From assembly GCA_900316575.1 (NCBI GenBank), contig ONDJ01000012.1, forward strand, positions 24,531 to 80,329: a stretch of 55,799 nucleotides of DNA, read 5' to 3'. This stretch comes from an uncultured Prevotellaceae bacterium (GTDB lineage: Bacteria; Bacteroidota; Bacteroidia; Bacteroidales; Bacteroidaceae). Under the pieces are notes generated by a model that worked only from the letters and a program-made list of their open reading frames with translations, did no database searches and was not told where the DNA came from. Numbering within the stretch: the stretch's first letter is position 1; each line of letters opens with the position of its first letter. Of this stretch, positions 8,701-16,326 are shown piece after piece. A program made the position numbers and the translations under genes.

Positions 8701-11375
8701 GCACCATACCACGCAGCAACTGGGACATACCCTCCAGCTCATGGTTCTCCGTGAGAGGCAACTTCCCCTACAAAGCCCACAAGATGCCCACCTTCAGCTT
8801 CACAAGTCTCACGCCCGAACTCTTCATGGATGCCCCGCTGCGAGTAGGTTATGGCTCCATGCGCCTCAGAGGTACATCAGCAAGAAGTGGAGAAGCCATA
8901 ATGGCAGCACCCATGTATGCCCGTGCCACTGCCAACAGTGAAATGATGGAAGACGGCATCGTAGCAGAAGAATACTCAGACCAAGAAACCACCAAAGCAG
9001 CAGATGGAGGTTCAGCAGAAGAGACAGCCACAGTCGTTCCACGCACAAACTTCAGCGAAACAGCCTTCTACTACCCCACCCTGCGCACCGACTCAGCAGG
9101 CACAGTGACCATAGCCTTCACCCTGCCCGAAAGCCTTACAAAGTGGAACTTCCGAGCCTTAGCCCACACAGCAGACATGCACTACGCCCTTGCAGACACC
9201 AGCTGCATCGCACGCAAAGAATTTATGGTAGAGCCAGCCTTGCCACGCTTCCTGCGCCAAGGCGACAAAGCACAAATCCCCGTAACCATACGCAACCTCA
9301 CCGACAAAAACCTTGCAGGCACACTACTCCTGCAACTCCTTGACCCCGCCACAGAGAAAGTCATCCTTAAACAAACCCTGAACTTCAACACCACAGCCAA
9401 CAGCAACGAAGTACAGACATTCAGCATAGATGCCGCAAAACTCGGCGAGACCAGCCTCCTCACAGTGCGCATCACAGGAAAAAGTGGAGCATTCAGCGAT
9501 GGCGAAGAACACTATCTGCCCATCCTCTCATCGCGTGAACAAGTAATCAGCACCCTACCCTTCACACTCACCAACCACCAAGCACAAACACTCCGCATAG
9601 ACACCCTCTGGAGCAGCTCAAAGCAAATAGCCAACCAGCAACTCACCATCGAAGCCACCAGCAATCCAGCATGGTATGCAGTAACAGCACTGCCAGTCCT
9701 TGCCGATCGCACCTGCTATAGCTCCACCGACTGGGCAGAACGTCTCTATGCCATCATCCTCGCACGCCATATTGCTCAGAACAATCCCGCTATTCAGAAA
9801 GCCTATAGCGACACCACCATCACAGCATGGGCCAACATCTTAAGCCGCAACGAAGAACTCAAAAACACAATTATCGAAGAAACCCCATGGCTTGCAGAAA
9901 GTGAAGATGAAGCCACACGCACAGCAGCCTTAGCCTCGCTCTTCGACGAATCACAAAACGCCCTGCGCGAACACACAGCGCTAAACCAGCTAAGCAAGCT
10001 ACAAAACAGTGATGGCTCATGGAGCTGGTGCCCAGGCATGCAAGGCAGCCTATATATGACCACACGCATAGCCGTCATCCTATCTCGCTTACAACACCTC
10101 TCTGGCTACAAAACAGAGATGCTCCCACGCGCTTACAGCTACATCGAAAGCAACCTCACAGAATATGTAAAGCAAGCTAAGAAAAAGAAATACAAAGGCT
10201 GCCCCTACGAATACCTGCGCTATCTCTATGCAGCCTCATTAACCAACCACACTGCCAGCAGCTCATCCGTGCGGAGTGCTGTCAAATACCTCATAGAACA
10301 GATTGAAAACCAAGCAGCAACCGAAGACATGCACACCAAGTCGCTCATGGCAGTAGTCCTGGCACGCTATGGCAAAACAGAAGCCACAAAAACAGCCTTG
10401 CAAAGCCTCATAGAGCATACAACCATGGCTGACCCACAGCGCGGACGATTCTTCGACACCCACAGAGCCCCAATGACGTGGAGCAGCTATCGCATCCCCA
10501 CACAAACCAGCACCATTGAAGCCCTCACACTTACAGCCCCCGATGTCATGTGGAGTGCAAACGGCTCACTCGTTGGCGTACGCGACAATCTATTAGCAGA
10601 GATGCGCCTATGGCTCCTCCAAGCTAAGCGCACACAAATCTGGGAAACATCCTCAGCCTCCATTGATGCCATCTATGCCCTCTTGCTACAGGATGCAGAC
10701 ACACCCTCGTCAGAATTAGCCAAAAGCACCACCCCCATGCGCTACACCTTGCAAGACCATCGCAACCGCATCCTTGCAGTCAACCAACGCGAGAACATCA
10801 TGGGAGCAGAAACAGCAGGCTACATTTGCGACCATTATCATGGAAACCCACAAATAAGTGCAAGCAGCGTCACACTTCGTGGCTACGACAACACCGTGAG
10901 CTGGGGCAGCATCTATGCCCGCTACACCCTGCCTATTCAAGACATTGTCAGCAATGGAAAAGGACTTTCTATTACCCGTCGCCTTGAAGTACGTCGAGAA
11001 GGTCAATGGGAAAAATTAGACGAAGCCCACCCCATTGTACACATAGGCGACCGCATCCGAGTCGTTTTCACACTCAGTGCAGATCGCGACTATGATTATG
11101 TCAGCCTGCGCACAGGACGTCCAGCTTGCAGCGAGCCAGCCGACAAGCTCAGCGGATACCGCTGGACAGAAGCAGGAGGCTGCTATCGCGTAGTGCGTGA
11201 TGCCGACCTTGTCTATTTCATAGAAAAACTCGCAAAAGGCACCTACACCTTCACAGATGAACTGCTCATCGACCGTGCAGGCACCTACACCTTCGCACCC
11301 TCGCGCATACAAAGCCTCTATTCACCCGAATTCCAAGGCATCAGCCAAGCCACAACAATAGAAGCCATCAAGTAG
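5778..11375 (+). CDS. Alpha-2-macroglobulin family protein (large, exported)
   Basis: This 1865-residue protein belongs to the bacterial alpha-2-macroglobulin group, which is thought to trap proteases or guard the envelope. It starts with a signal peptide (MKRLAILSTLFVICSLSVFS). An N-terminal helical region (about 25-290) is followed by macroglobulin-type beta domains. The MG2 signature TDRGIYRPGQKV lies near residue 505. The A2M segment (FYYPTLRTDSAGTVTIAFTL, then LTKWNFRALAHT) lies near 1095-1135, followed by an alpha/alpha-toroid-like part with DGSWSWCPGMQGS near 1415. The classical thioester motif CxEQ was not found where expected (about 1305-1315, TCYSSTDWAERL), so covalent trapping is unlikely. 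It stands alone, without the penicillin-binding protein partner seen beside proteobacterial homologues. Confidence 0.88.
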   Translation: MKRLAILSTLFVICSLSVFSQSYSTLWKEAQKAQSNDLPRSALEIVARIQQKAEREGNTSQLIKALCSRLVLNSDISNDSTALELSRIRAYRNAETRPVERALWNMALAKSLDRYSWRDTIRSHEADLCYEEMLTNIEALGKARAKSYLPLFVQGKQSAYFKHDLLHVLARIYLINRRSSYKSEAKNLALISRLISYYQAQGNQEATLLQTLDSLERTSSKTYNLTKSKDFERLQQVAKQYANLKLNVLTYIKMTNLGYRNEHNDSILTLVAQEGLKRYGSTPQANRLRNFLLSINQPALSIGSIPQVVYPNESYSTRLSLKALSTCQLRIYQLTGITAYDWEDSDKQWSKVDRTLVSSYPFQVNERPPYVTQDTTINFIAPKEPGIYVLRLYDGKQEHDGTVFFCTRLKPMMLKLDDGMSRVSVVDAITGTPIKGTAMTLEYRKDIITHQPDAQGNYYIDQREQSSYTAFITLPGDQALPAFSLTNYKASNERAYHRTQTRLFTDRGIYRPGQKVIVGGFVFTQHDDSLHIEAHHPVSVTLYDSNHKEVASLETQTDELGNFSLTFQLPQTLLPGTFTLMSKGHSEQTATTIEVQEYKRPTFTIEIDPITQAYQPGDTLMLTGIAQTYSGLPVEGAHVSYETKRYEYFYWYRRGNEESNLLQHGDTITDANGRFSIPIVLTTADNQDCRTAFQTKINITAQQGETQSASQTTYVAHRKAYLIADWPETICFEHTPTITPRLINAQGNDIQAKGIVLITLGNNQILRDSILTNKPYTITRSQLPAPGKYKVETIIEYQGEEYKSSSTVRFFSENDTRPIAGDDFWYNIRESEQGDTAHVIIGSALKDVTMYYDVYIRKEIVESKLIHFSDSLLHYTLAWKPSYGDAASITFAFVKNNTLHSKTINIVKPKPNKQLNITWETFRSKLTPGQQEEWRMRVTLPDGTPAQAAVMARLYDASLDALKPYDWHYSQTFPRTIPRSNWDIPSSSWFSVRGNFPYKAHKMPTFSFTSLTPELFMDAPLRVGYGSMRLRGTSARSGEAIMAAPMYARATANSEMMEDGIVAEEYSDQETTKAADGGSAEETATVVPRTNFSETAFYYPTLRTDSAGTVTIAFTLPESLTKWNFRALAHTADMHYALADTSCIARKEFMVEPALPRFLRQGDKAQIPVTIRNLTDKNLAGTLLLQLLDPATEKVILKQTLNFNTTANSNEVQTFSIDAAKLGETSLLTVRITGKSGAFSDGEEHYLPILSSREQVISTLPFTLTNHQAQTLRIDTLWSSSKQIANQQLTIEATSNPAWYAVTALPVLADRTCYSSTDWAERLYAIILARHIAQNNPAIQKAYSDTTITAWANILSRNEELKNTIIEETPWLAESEDEATRTAALASLFDESQNALREHTALNQLSKLQNSDGSWSWCPGMQGSLYMTTRIAVILSRLQHLSGYKTEMLPRAYSYIESNLTEYVKQAKKKKYKGCPYEYLRYLYAASLTNHTASSSSVRSAVKYLIEQIENQAATEDMHTKSLMAVVLARYGKTEATKTALQSLIEHTTMADPQRGRFFDTHRAPMTWSSYRIPTQTSTIEALTLTAPDVMWSANGSLVGVRDNLLAEMRLWLLQAKRTQIWETSSASIDAIYALLLQDADTPSSELAKSTTPMRYTLQDHRNRILAVNQRENIMGAETAGYICDHYHGNPQISASSVTLRGYDNTVSWGSIYARYTLPIQDIVSNGKGLSITRRLEVRREGQWEKLDEAHPIVHIGDRIRVVFTLSADRDYDYVSLRTGRPACSEPADKLSGYRWTEAGGCYRVVRDADLVYFIEKLAKGTYTFTDELLIDRAGTYTFAPSRIQSLYSPEFQGISQATTIEAIK

Positions 11376-11458
11376 AACACACAAACCTACACAAACACTC
11401 CTTAGCCCAAAGCAAAGTGTTAATAAAACAGAAAACACGATAAAAAGCTCAAGAAAGC

Positions 11459-11489
11459 TTGTTCAGAAAAGGACTGCAAATTACTTTTG
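11459..11489 (+). promoter_or_regulatory. Promoter of ssrA
   Basis: TTG at 11459 and TACTTTTG at 11482-11489 are about 20 bases apart and lie directly upstream of the tmRNA 5' end at 11506. Confidence 0.65.
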
Positions 11490-11505
11490 CAGCGCAATCC
11501 CTCAA

Positions 11506-11906
11506 GGGGCTGAATGGATTTGACAGCGAAAGGAGGGGTGTGTAAGCACGCAGTGCGCTGTGGGCAGGCACTTAAATCTCGACCCTCGACATTTAATTGG
11601 CGAAAACACTTACGCTCTCGCTGCTTAAACTGAAGAATAGTAGGTTAGCTTTATCTGCGCTCCAGGAGCACAGACGAGACATCGCCCGAGGTAGCCGTTT
11701 TTTCCGAGGCGATCTCATTGCGGCGGTGCAGCAAAATCGGGAATAGCCATGAGTAGCCTCGTGCTGATGGTGAAACTTTAAGAGGATAAGGGAAAAGCTT
11801 AGGTAGCTTCCGTCTTGCTTCTCCACGAAAACCTTTAGCGAAGCTAAGCGTGTAGAAAGCTCATTCATTCTTCGTTTGGACGAGGGTTCAATCCCCTCCA
11901 GCTCCA
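11506..11906 (+). ncRNA. ssrA: Transfer-messenger RNA (tmRNA)
   Basis: tmRNA rescues stalled ribosomes and tags the unfinished protein for degradation. The 5' end GGGGCTGAATGGATTTGACA and the 3' end GGTTCAATCCCCTCCAGCTCC form the tRNA-like domain; acceptor bases GGGGCTG pair with CAGCTCC (one G-U). The tag reading frame at 11599-11628 encodes GENTYALAA and a TAA stop; the resume alanine is supplied by the charged tRNA. This tag is typical of Bacteroidetes. CCA is not encoded. A minus-strand open frame across this gene (11593-11928) is a shadow. The boundaries follow the acceptor pairing. Confidence 0.97.
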
Positions 11907-11913
11907 CAAAGCA

Positions 11914-11957
11914 AAGCAAGGTGTTCACTCATTTGTAGCGGACACCTTGTTGCTTTT
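11914..11957 (+). terminator. Intrinsic terminator of ssrA
   Basis: AGCAAGGTGTTC pairs with GACACCTTGTTGCT around a 13-base loop and is followed by TTTT. Confidence 0.75.
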
Positions 11958-12223
11958 AACTGCGCGCAAAGCACAATCTAAGCCAGCAGCAAGCCAGTCC
12001 CAAAGATCTGCCGTGCCATCTATAAATTGAAAATAACCTTTTGCAGTCATTGTTGTGTTTAATACCAACGATTTACGTTGCGATGAATGTTAAAATGCAT
12101 TTTCGTAGCATCAGCGTCTTTGTCTGTATGGCCAAACTTCCCTGCAATGCGACGAACTGAGGCAAAAGGAGCTATACTTCCATGAAGAAGTGTGGCTGAT
12201 GCTGTGCTGAAAGATGTGCCTAA
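11958..12223. other. Gap between ssrA and tcdA, with an in-frame coding-like extension
   Basis: No gene is called. On the minus strand the tcdA frame stays open after its TAG, from 12223 down to a TAA at 12059-12061. The 54 codons include IAGKFGHTDKDADATKMHF, which faintly resembles the C-terminal box of tyrosine recombinases (I..xLGHxxxxTxxxY). It could be a decayed integrase end next to ssrA, a common integration site, or chance. Confidence 0.25.
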
Positions 12224-12946
12224 CTAAACCCTTATCAAGTCTTTGACAATCTCGCCACCAAGAATAATTCCCGCTGCGGCTGGCACAAAAGCATTGCTGG
12301 CAGGAACAGGGCGGCCAGTGGCTTCTGAGTATTGCACAATGCCCAAGGGAGAACAGGGCACTTCCTCGCTCCAAACACACTTGACACGTCCTATCGCTTC
12401 ACCACGCAACTTCTTGCGCAGAGCTTTGGCCAAGGGGTCAACCTGAGTCTTTCTCAACGGCCCTACACGAAAAGCAGTGGCATCCAATTTGTTGGCAGCA
12501 CCCATGCTCACAATGATAGGCACATCAGCCTGCGTGCAGCGACGTATGAGTTCTACTTTAGCTGAAACCGTGTCAACACAATCTGCTACATAGTCAAAAG
12601 TTGAAAGATCCACAAGGTGAGCATTCTCAGGCAGATAAAACATTTCGTGTGCGCTGACCTTACACTGTGGATTGATGAGTTTAATACGCTCAGCGGCAGC
12701 CTCTACCTTTTTCTGCCCAATCGAATTGCGTGTAGCAATAAGCTGACGATTTAAGTTGCTCTCGCAGAAAGTGTCAGCATCAAAAAGGTGTAATTCGCCC
12801 ACACCGCTTCGTGCCAATACTTCCACAGCATAGCCACCTACGCCACCCACGCCAAACACTGCCACCTTTGCTGACAGAAGCCTTTGGATAGCCTCCTCGC
12901 CAAGCAGCATCTCTGTGCGCGACAACCATTCGGGTATTGTATCCAT
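12224..12946 (-). CDS. tcdA: tRNA threonylcarbamoyladenosine dehydratase
   Basis: This ThiF/E1-like ATP-dependent enzyme cyclises t6A at position 37 of ANN-decoding tRNAs to ct6A. It has 240 residues. The nucleotide-binding loop VFGVGGVGGYAVEVLARSG (about 30-48), the acidic LFDADTFCESNLNRQ, the ADCVDTVSAKVELI segment and the C-terminal AAAGIILGGEIVKDL all fit the family. The ATG at 12946 is chosen; the frame extends upstream to 12967, but those codons lie in a 21-bp tandem repeat. Sulphur transfer (ThiF or MoeB) is less likely because no thiS or moaD neighbour and no rhodanese domain are present. The upstream gene is a GH92 glycosidase on the same strand, separated by the repeat array. Confidence 0.9.
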   Translation of the reverse strand: MDTIPEWLSRTEMLLGEEAIQRLLSAKVAVFGVGGVGGYAVEVLARSGVGELHLFDADTFCESNLNRQLIATRNSIGQKKVEAAAERIKLINPQCKVSAHEMFYLPENAHLVDLSTFDYVADCVDTVSAKVELIRRCTQADVPIIVSMGAANKLDATAFRVGPLRKTQVDPLAKALRKKLRGEAIGRVKCVWSEEVPCSPLGIVQYSEATGRPVPASNAFVPAAAGIILGGEIVKDLIRV

Positions 12947-12950
12947 CTTT

Positions 12951-13007
12951 GTGCCTGCAAGTTTCAAATAGGTGCCTTGAAGTTTGAAATAGGTGCCTAC
13001 AAGTTTT
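12951..13007. repeat. 21-bp tandem repeat, about 2.7 units
   Basis: Units start at 12951, 12972 and 12993 with GTGCCT, then TG, TT or TA, then a variant of CAAGTTT and AAATAG. The period is exactly 21. It fills the spacer between the stop of the GH92 gene and the start of tcdA. Confidence 0.75.
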
Positions 13008-13010
13008 TAC

Positions 13011-15170
13011 TTAATACCACGCTTTCTTCTTGCTCCCAAATTCAAAAGTCAACGTACCTCCACGTTCTATGTCTCGATAGTCTATCCAGTATTGCTTGAG
13101 CGGCTTGCCGTTGAGCAGCACGCGCTGAACATAGCGATTAGCCTCACTCCTATTCTTCGTTTCAATGACAAACGTGCCACCATTGACTTTGAGTGTAGCT
13201 CGATCTACATTTGGAGCCCCAAGCACATAGCGTCCTCCTGCTGGTTCCACTTGATAAAGTCCAAGCGTGGACAATACGTACCAAGCCGACATTTGCCCTA
13301 CGTCTTCGTTGCCACACAAGCCATCGGGCTTGTCGGTATAAAGCTCATTCAACACTTGATGAACAAGGTCGGCAGTTTTCCAAGGTTGCCCCAACATGGT
13401 ATAGAAATAAATGATATGGTGGCTCGGTTCGTTGCCATGCGCATACTGCCCAATCATACCACTGATGTCGGGCGAAGCCGTAGCACCCAAATCGCCTTGA
13501 ACGACAAAGAAACTATCTAATTTCTCAAGAAGAGCTTTCTTTGAGCCAAACAGCTCTACAAGCCCATCAAGATCGTGAGGCACAAGCCAAGTGTATTGCC
13601 AAGCATTGCCCTCGGTATTATCGTCTTGCTCATGCGAAGAATAGAAAGGATCGAATGGTGTGCGCCAACTGCCATCTTGATGACGACCACGAGCAAAGCG
13701 CGTCTGCGTGTCAAAAACATTGCGATAATTCTTGCTGCGCTCAAGGAAATAAGCATAATCGTCAGTCTTGCCTAATTGCTTGGCCACCTGAGCCACACAC
13801 CAGTCAGCCAAAGCATATTCAAGCGTGCGCGAAACATTTTCGTTGCCTCCTTCAATGGAAATATAGCCCCGCTCGCGATATTCCTTCAGTCCTCGCTCGT
13901 CGAGCATCACACTCTTTCGCAAAGCCTCATAAGCCTCTTCTTTATCAATGCCAGGAATGTCTTTCAACACAGCATCAGCCACCACACACACACCAGGGTT
14001 GCCCACCATGCAGTCAGTTTCATTATCCATCAAGTGCCAAACGGGTAGCTTGCCTTGCTGGTGAAAAATGTCAATCATCGAACGAATGATGCCCGTATAG
14101 CGTTTGCCTTGTATCAAAGTCATCAGCGGATGAGCCGCACGATAGGTATCCCATAGCGAAAGTATGGTGTAGTTGCCCGTCTGGGAATGACGCACCTGCC
14201 CATCGTGTCCAAGATAAGTGCCATCGGCATTACTGAAATCCACTGGCGCTATCATCGTATGGTAGAGAGCGGTGTAGAATATACGCTTAACCGCTTCGTT
14301 CGTTGTTTCTATCTGAATGCGGCTTAGTTCCTCTTGCCACTTAGCCTGAGATTGCTCTACCTGCTGCGAAAAGCCTTGTGCACTCGGCTGCAAGCCTGAA
14401 GTTCCCAATAGAAAAGCGGCATCACTCATTGAAGTGGGCGAAAGAGCTACAGCAACATAAATCTGCTCGCCTTCGGCAGTATTAAAATTCAAACGCATAT
14501 AGCGGTCGTCCACGCGCTCAAAGGATGCAAAAGGCTTGCTGAACTGAACGGCAAAGTAGATCTTCTGACGCTTAGCCCAACCCGTCGAATAGCGATAGCC
14601 TATAATCGTACATTCATCATGTCGCTCCATATAGCTCTGGGTGGTCTTGTCCCAACAGCCGCCATTTTCCAAGTCTATGACAATGCCTGCATGGTCTGAC
14701 TTCGGGAATGTGTAGCGATGAATAGCCACACGCTCACTGGCCGTCTGCTCAGCAGTTATACCATAGCGCGTCAAATACGTTTTGTAGTATCCTGGGCGCA
14801 CCACTTGCTGCCTACGATCGCTATAACTCCACAAACCTGTTCCTACTTCTGAAGTCTCACCTCGTGCATAAGTCACATTGCCAATCACAGGCATCAGCGT
14901 TACGTCGAACAAATCGCCAATCCCTGTTCCACTGAGGTGGGTATGAGAAAAACCTATCACCGTAGAGTCGCTATCATGATAGCCCGAGCACCAATCCCAC
15001 TGCTGCGGAATACTGGTAGGCCCCACTTGAACCATTCCAAAAGGCACATTGGCTCCAACAAATACGTGGCCGTGACCACCAGAGCCTATCAAGGGATCTA
15101 CATACTGCGTAAGCGTCTGTGCAAAAACGGATTGCGACAACAACAGCAAAGGAATAAAAAGCTTTTTCAT
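13011..15170 (-). CDS. GH92 family alpha-mannosidase-like glycosidase
   Basis: This 719-residue protein has a signal peptide (MKKLFIPLLLLSQSVFAQ) and the GH92 N-terminal signature TQYVDPLIGSGGHGHVFVGA followed by PFGMVQVGP. Downstream landmarks include GFSHTHLSGTG, DMWDTYR-like SLWDTYRAAHP (about 350) and GNEPSHHIIYFYTMLGQP (about 590). GH92 enzymes are calcium-dependent exo-mannosidases, mainly alpha-1,2, that trim N-glycan or yeast mannans. Length matches the family. It probably acts in the periplasm or on the outer membrane. No SusC/SusD pair or other glycosidase lies nearby, so it is not in a visible polysaccharide utilisation locus. The linkage specificity cannot be read from the sequence. 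Confidence 0.92.
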   Translation of the reverse strand: MKKLFIPLLLLSQSVFAQTLTQYVDPLIGSGGHGHVFVGANVPFGMVQVGPTSIPQQWDWCSGYHDSDSTVIGFSHTHLSGTGIGDLFDVTLMPVIGNVTYARGETSEVGTGLWSYSDRRQQVVRPGYYKTYLTRYGITAEQTASERVAIHRYTFPKSDHAGIVIDLENGGCWDKTTQSYMERHDECTIIGYRYSTGWAKRQKIYFAVQFSKPFASFERVDDRYMRLNFNTAEGEQIYVAVALSPTSMSDAAFLLGTSGLQPSAQGFSQQVEQSQAKWQEELSRIQIETTNEAVKRIFYTALYHTMIAPVDFSNADGTYLGHDGQVRHSQTGNYTILSLWDTYRAAHPLMTLIQGKRYTGIIRSMIDIFHQQGKLPVWHLMDNETDCMVGNPGVCVVADAVLKDIPGIDKEEAYEALRKSVMLDERGLKEYRERGYISIEGGNENVSRTLEYALADWCVAQVAKQLGKTDDYAYFLERSKNYRNVFDTQTRFARGRHQDGSWRTPFDPFYSSHEQDDNTEGNAWQYTWLVPHDLDGLVELFGSKKALLEKLDSFFVVQGDLGATASPDISGMIGQYAHGNEPSHHIIYFYTMLGQPWKTADLVHQVLNELYTDKPDGLCGNEDVGQMSAWYVLSTLGLYQVEPAGGRYVLGAPNVDRATLKVNGGTFVIETKNRSEANRYVQRVLLNGKPLKQYWIDYRDIERGGTLTFEFGSKKKAWY

Positions 15171-15245
15171 GGTATTTGAACTGATTTATTTTCGCTTGAG
15201 GATTTCTAAGGATGTTCCTGAGAAATCATACAATGTATATTATAA

Positions 15246-15276
15246 AAGAAAAGTCGCACGCCAAAATGTGCGACAT
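15246..15276 (-). terminator. Intrinsic terminator of the one-span proline-rich gene
   Basis: GTCGCAC and GTGCGAC form a perfect 7-bp stem (15253-15259 with 15268-15274). On the minus strand the stem is followed by TTTTCTTTT. It lies between the 15367 gene and the GH92 gene, so the two are probably transcribed apart. Confidence 0.75.
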
Positions 15277-15366
15277 CCCTTATTGAGAAATAGTACTTTG
15301 TTTAACTGAGCAAAGATTACAACCATGAGGCTGTCGCATCCTGGCTGTTTGAAGCTCCACCTCAGC

Positions 15367-15957
15367 CTATTCCTTAGAGTTACTCTCAGCGGGTTTAGCT
15401 GGCTGAGCTGGTGTTTCAGGAGTCGCAGCTTGGCTGGCAGGAGGCGGTGTAGCACTGGTTTCCACCTTTGTTCCTTCTTCAGCAGGTTTGGCAGGCTGCG
15501 AACGTTGTTCAGGCTTTGGCTGCGTTGAAGCTTGAGGAACGGGCGTACCATTCTGTTCACGAAAACGTGCATCTTCTTCCCGTTCGCGTATTAACACACT
15601 TTCGTCTGCTATATACCCAGCTTCAGGATGAGAACCAGGTTTCATCCTCACATGGGAGCGGCGTGTATCTACTGGCGGATCATTGATAACATACTGATCA
15701 AGCTGAACATCTTGTGTGGAAACCACTTCGTGATCGTCCATAAGCACATCGTGAACAAAGGTGTAGAGCATCACAGCCGCTACTATAGCAGCTATGAGCA
15801 TTACTACACCGATCGTATAGCGCAAAGGCCGACTCATAATATGCTCCTCACTCACTTTCGATGCTTCCGCTGGTAGGGGTGGAGGAGTCGTTACAGATTT
15901 TTCCTCCGCAGCAGGCACTTCAGGAAGAGGTGGTAAGGATGAATTCTTTTCGCTCAT
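15367..15957 (-). CDS. Hypothetical single-span membrane protein, proline-rich
   Basis: The function is not recognised. The 196 residues start with a proline-rich cytoplasmic part (SLPPLPEVPAAEE, TTPPPLPAEA), followed by one membrane span at about 46-69 (YTIGVVMLIAAIVAAVMLYTF). After an acidic linker comes a long Pro/Ala/Glu/Gln-rich tail (QPKPEQRSQPAKPAEE and similar). The layout suggests an envelope tether or a spacer that crosses the periplasm. A -7 box (TACTTTTG) lies upstream on the minus strand and a terminator follows, so it is probably a single-gene unit. Low-complexity sequence makes distant homology unreliable. Confidence 0.7.
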   Translation of the reverse strand: MSEKNSSLPPLPEVPAAEEKSVTTPPPLPAEASKVSEEHIMSRPLRYTIGVVMLIAAIVAAVMLYTFVHDVLMDDHEVVSTQDVQLDQYVINDPPVDTRRSHVRMKPGSHPEAGYIADESVLIREREEDARFREQNGTPVPQASTQPKPEQRSQPAKPAEEGTKVETSATPPPASQAATPETPAQPAKPAESNSKE

Positions 15958-15984
15958 TGATTATAAATCCAACGTTTGACACGG

Positions 15985-15992
15985 CAAAAGTA
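15985..15992 (-). promoter_or_regulatory. -7 promoter box of the proline-rich membrane protein gene
   Basis: It reads TACTTTTG on the minus strand, 27 bases before the ATG at 15957. A TTTG is present upstream, but only 14 bases away rather than 19-20. Confidence 0.5.
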
Positions 15993-16218
15993 GCGTTTTT
16001 CATTGACAAACTGCGCCTTTTCGTGAAAAAAGGAAATCCAAAGCCGCTCTTTGCCACAAATCTTCGCGTTTCTATAGCGTGGTTTGCGACCACAACTACC
16101 CTAAGCGCCTGCTTCTTCTTTTGTCCACACGCATACCTTATTTATAAGCCGATTGCTCATTCTTAAGATAAGGTTCCCGTGTTTTCAAAGCAAAAGCAAA
16201 AGTTTTGTCAACTGAAAG
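15993..16218. other. Intergenic stretch between divergent genes
   Basis: The 369-base gap from 15958 to 16326 holds the two divergent promoters listed separately. Nothing else convincing is seen in the middle part. Confidence 0.5.
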
Positions 16219-16249
16219 TTTGCTGAATAATTCAATTACACTATCTTTG
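16219..16249 (+). promoter_or_regulatory. Promoter of the SurA/PpiD-like isomerase gene
   Basis: TTTG at 16219-16222 and TATCTTTG at 16242-16249 are 19 bases apart, a near-ideal Bacteroidetes promoter. Transcription would start near 16256, some 70 bases before the ATG. Confidence 0.75.
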
Positions 16250-16326
16250 CCGCGCTAAAAACGCGCGTGGCTTTTTGCACACCGCAAACTAAAATCGGTA
16301 AAACTAAAAAAACATATTAAAGAAAA

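Noticed and set aside
6282-11312. Many minus-strand frames inside the macroglobulin gene
   Set aside because: They are shadows caused by the strong codon bias of the 1865-residue gene; none has a recognisable motif.
11593-11928. Minus-strand open frame of 111 codons
   Set aside because: It lies across ssrA and reads the complement of a structured RNA.
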